From Bacillota bacterium (GTDB lineage: Bacteria; Bacillota; Negativicutes; Sporomusales; Sporomusaceae), in assembly GCA_023443285.1 (NCBI GenBank), contig JAEZVB010000146.1:1-14840 (forward strand): 14,840 bases of DNA, written 5' to 3'. A program made the translations under genes and the position numbers. Positions within the stretch are counted from its first letter, which is position 1; every line of letters starts with the position of its first letter. Below the pieces are notes generated by a model. That model had not been told where the DNA came from, did not search any database, and saw nothing but the letters and a program-made list of their open reading frames with translations. Shown piece by piece: positions 14,005 through 14,840 of this stretch.

Positions 14005-14753
14005 AGCTGACGCTCCGCACCGGGCGCGATAACCTGGCCGTCATACACGGTAACAATCCGTCCGCTCCGGCGGGCTAAATCGTTGTCGTGAGTTACCATC
14101 AAAATTGTTTTACCCTGGCTGGACAGTTCCTTGAAAAAATCTATGACGGCAGCCGCTGTCTTGCTGTCAAGATTGCCTGTCGGCTCATCCGCCACCAATA
14201 ACGGCGGATCATTAGCGAGCGAGCGGGCAATAGCCACACGCTGCTGCTGTCCGCCGGACAAGTTAGCAGGCAATTTATGCGCCTGCTCACTTACCCCAAC
14301 CATTTCCAAAAGGCCAAGTGCCCGCTCAGGCCTCTCCCTATGGTCATGTATATTACAGAAATCCATCGGCAGCATGACGTTTTCCAGCACCGTTAACGTC
14401 GGCAGCAGCTGGAAAAACTGAAAAACAACGCCTACTGTCCGACCCCGCCACACAGCAATCTGATTTTCGCTCAGCGTATGTACCGGTGTCCCTGCTACCC
14501 AAACTTCACCGCCTGTCGGACGGTCAATGCCTGTAATCATATTAATTAGCGTTGATTTGCCGCTGCCGGATTTCCCGACAACTGCCACAAACTCGCCAGC
14601 AGCCACCGTAAGATTTATCCCTTTAAGTGCCTCAAATTCGCCTGCACCAGTTATATATGTCTTACGCACCGACAACAGATCAACTGCCGCTGCTGTTGTC
14701 TGGGGCTGAGGTAAATCGACACTCATAAGGCCTGATAACCATTTTGCCAGCAT
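14001..14753 (-). CDS. ABC transporter ATP-binding protein, LolD/MacB family
   Basis: This cytosolic ATPase subunit powers the downstream permease. Counting from the ATG at 14753 (250 residues), Walker A is GKSGSGKST at 60-68, and the Q-loop glutamine is at 112 in VFQFFQ. The signature LSGGQ is at 165-169, Walker B LLVADEP has the catalytic Glu190, the D-loop is in GNLDS, and the switch His222 is in VTHDND. The LLPTLTVLENV stretch and the short length are typical of the LolD/MacB/FtsE branch, the known partners of FtsX-type permeases. The open frame extends to a TTG at 14795, with an ATG at 14789, but neither has a Shine-Dalgarno. GGAG lies 6 nt before the ATG at 14753, so I prefer that start. 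The stop overlaps the permease start by 4 nt, so translation is coupled. The upstream 87 bases contain no promoter I would defend; the operon may begin just outside or at a weak site near 14800. Confidence 0.93.
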   Translation of the reverse strand: MLAKWLSGLMSVDLPQPQTTAAAVDLLSVRKTYITGAGEFEALKGINLTVAAGEFVAVVGKSGSGKSTLINMITGIDRPTGGEVWVAGTPVHTLSENQIAVWRGRTVGVVFQFFQLLPTLTVLENVMLPMDFCNIHDHRERPERALGLLEMVGVSEQAHKLPANLSGGQQQRVAIARSLANDPPLLVADEPTGNLDSKTAAAVIDFFKELSSQGKTILMVTHDNDLARRSGRIVTVYDGQVIAPGAERQL

Positions 14754-14840
14754 TACTTTCTCCGCCTTCCCGTATTTCTCCAAACCCATTTTCAAGCCGC
14801 TGTCAATCTATATAGGCTCAATTATCATTCAGTACAGCAT

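Noticed and set aside
11572..14753. Assignment of the transporter as the lipoprotein-releasing LolCDE complex
   Set aside because: LolC and LolE are separate proteins of about 400 residues and do not come with a HlyD-type adaptor. The single 810-residue permease plus adaptor fits an exporter better, so I kept a family-level name.
1..14840. Defence system, mobile element, CRISPR or biosynthetic cluster
   Set aside because: No transposase, integrase, repeat array, nuclease-toxin pair or biosynthetic enzyme set is encoded. All frames belong to recognised metabolic, RNA-decay, signalling and transport families.

Overview
The window reads as a chromosomal segment of a Gram-positive-lineage (Bacillota) anaerobe. 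A Negativicutes member (Sporomusa/Pelosinus-like) is my best guess. The reasons are a T-box leader, an RNase J gene, strong AAGGAGG-type ribosome binding sites, frequent GTG and TTG starts, moderate GC, and large Cache-type c-di-GMP sensor proteins. The taxonomic call is inference. Every gene I can support lies on the minus strand, so the window is transcribed from high to low coordinates. I see no tRNA, rRNA, insertion sequence, CRISPR array, phage or attachment site.

Layout in order of transcription. (1) 14753-9630: a probable four-gene unit encoding an ABC ATPase, an 810-residue FtsX-type permease, a HlyD/MacA-type membrane fusion protein, and an AraC regulator with a C-terminal GyrI-like ligand-binding domain. 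It ends at a strong hairpin terminator at 9570-9618. The first three make a MacAB/LolCDE-like periplasm-spanning export or extraction machine. The fourth may sense the same class of small molecule. (2) 9415-6083: a 1110-residue membrane sensor with Cache, GAF, two PAS, GGDEF and HD-GYP domains. (3) 5932-3836: a second membrane sensor, Cache-HAMP-PAS-GGDEF, a likely diguanylate cyclase with an intact product-inhibition site. These two adjacent genes could make and break c-di-GMP in response to extracellular signals. (4) 3684-1488: RNase J followed 13 nt later by a DJ-1/PfpI-family protein, behind a near-consensus sigma-A promoter. (5) 1386-1: a complete T-box riboswitch with promoter, stem I, T-box sequence and terminator, controlling a PLP-dependent threonine dehydratase that runs off the left edge.

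Most of this is recognisable accessory and housekeeping content, and I did not find a convincing undescribed system. The points most worth a second look are: the T-box specifier, which by position reads AAU although the gene downstream is a threonine dehydratase; the contrast between the two GGDEF proteins (I-site present in one, lost in the other, with an altered HD-GYP metal motif); and the transporter plus ligand-sensing AraC unit, with an inverted repeat in front of the regulator.
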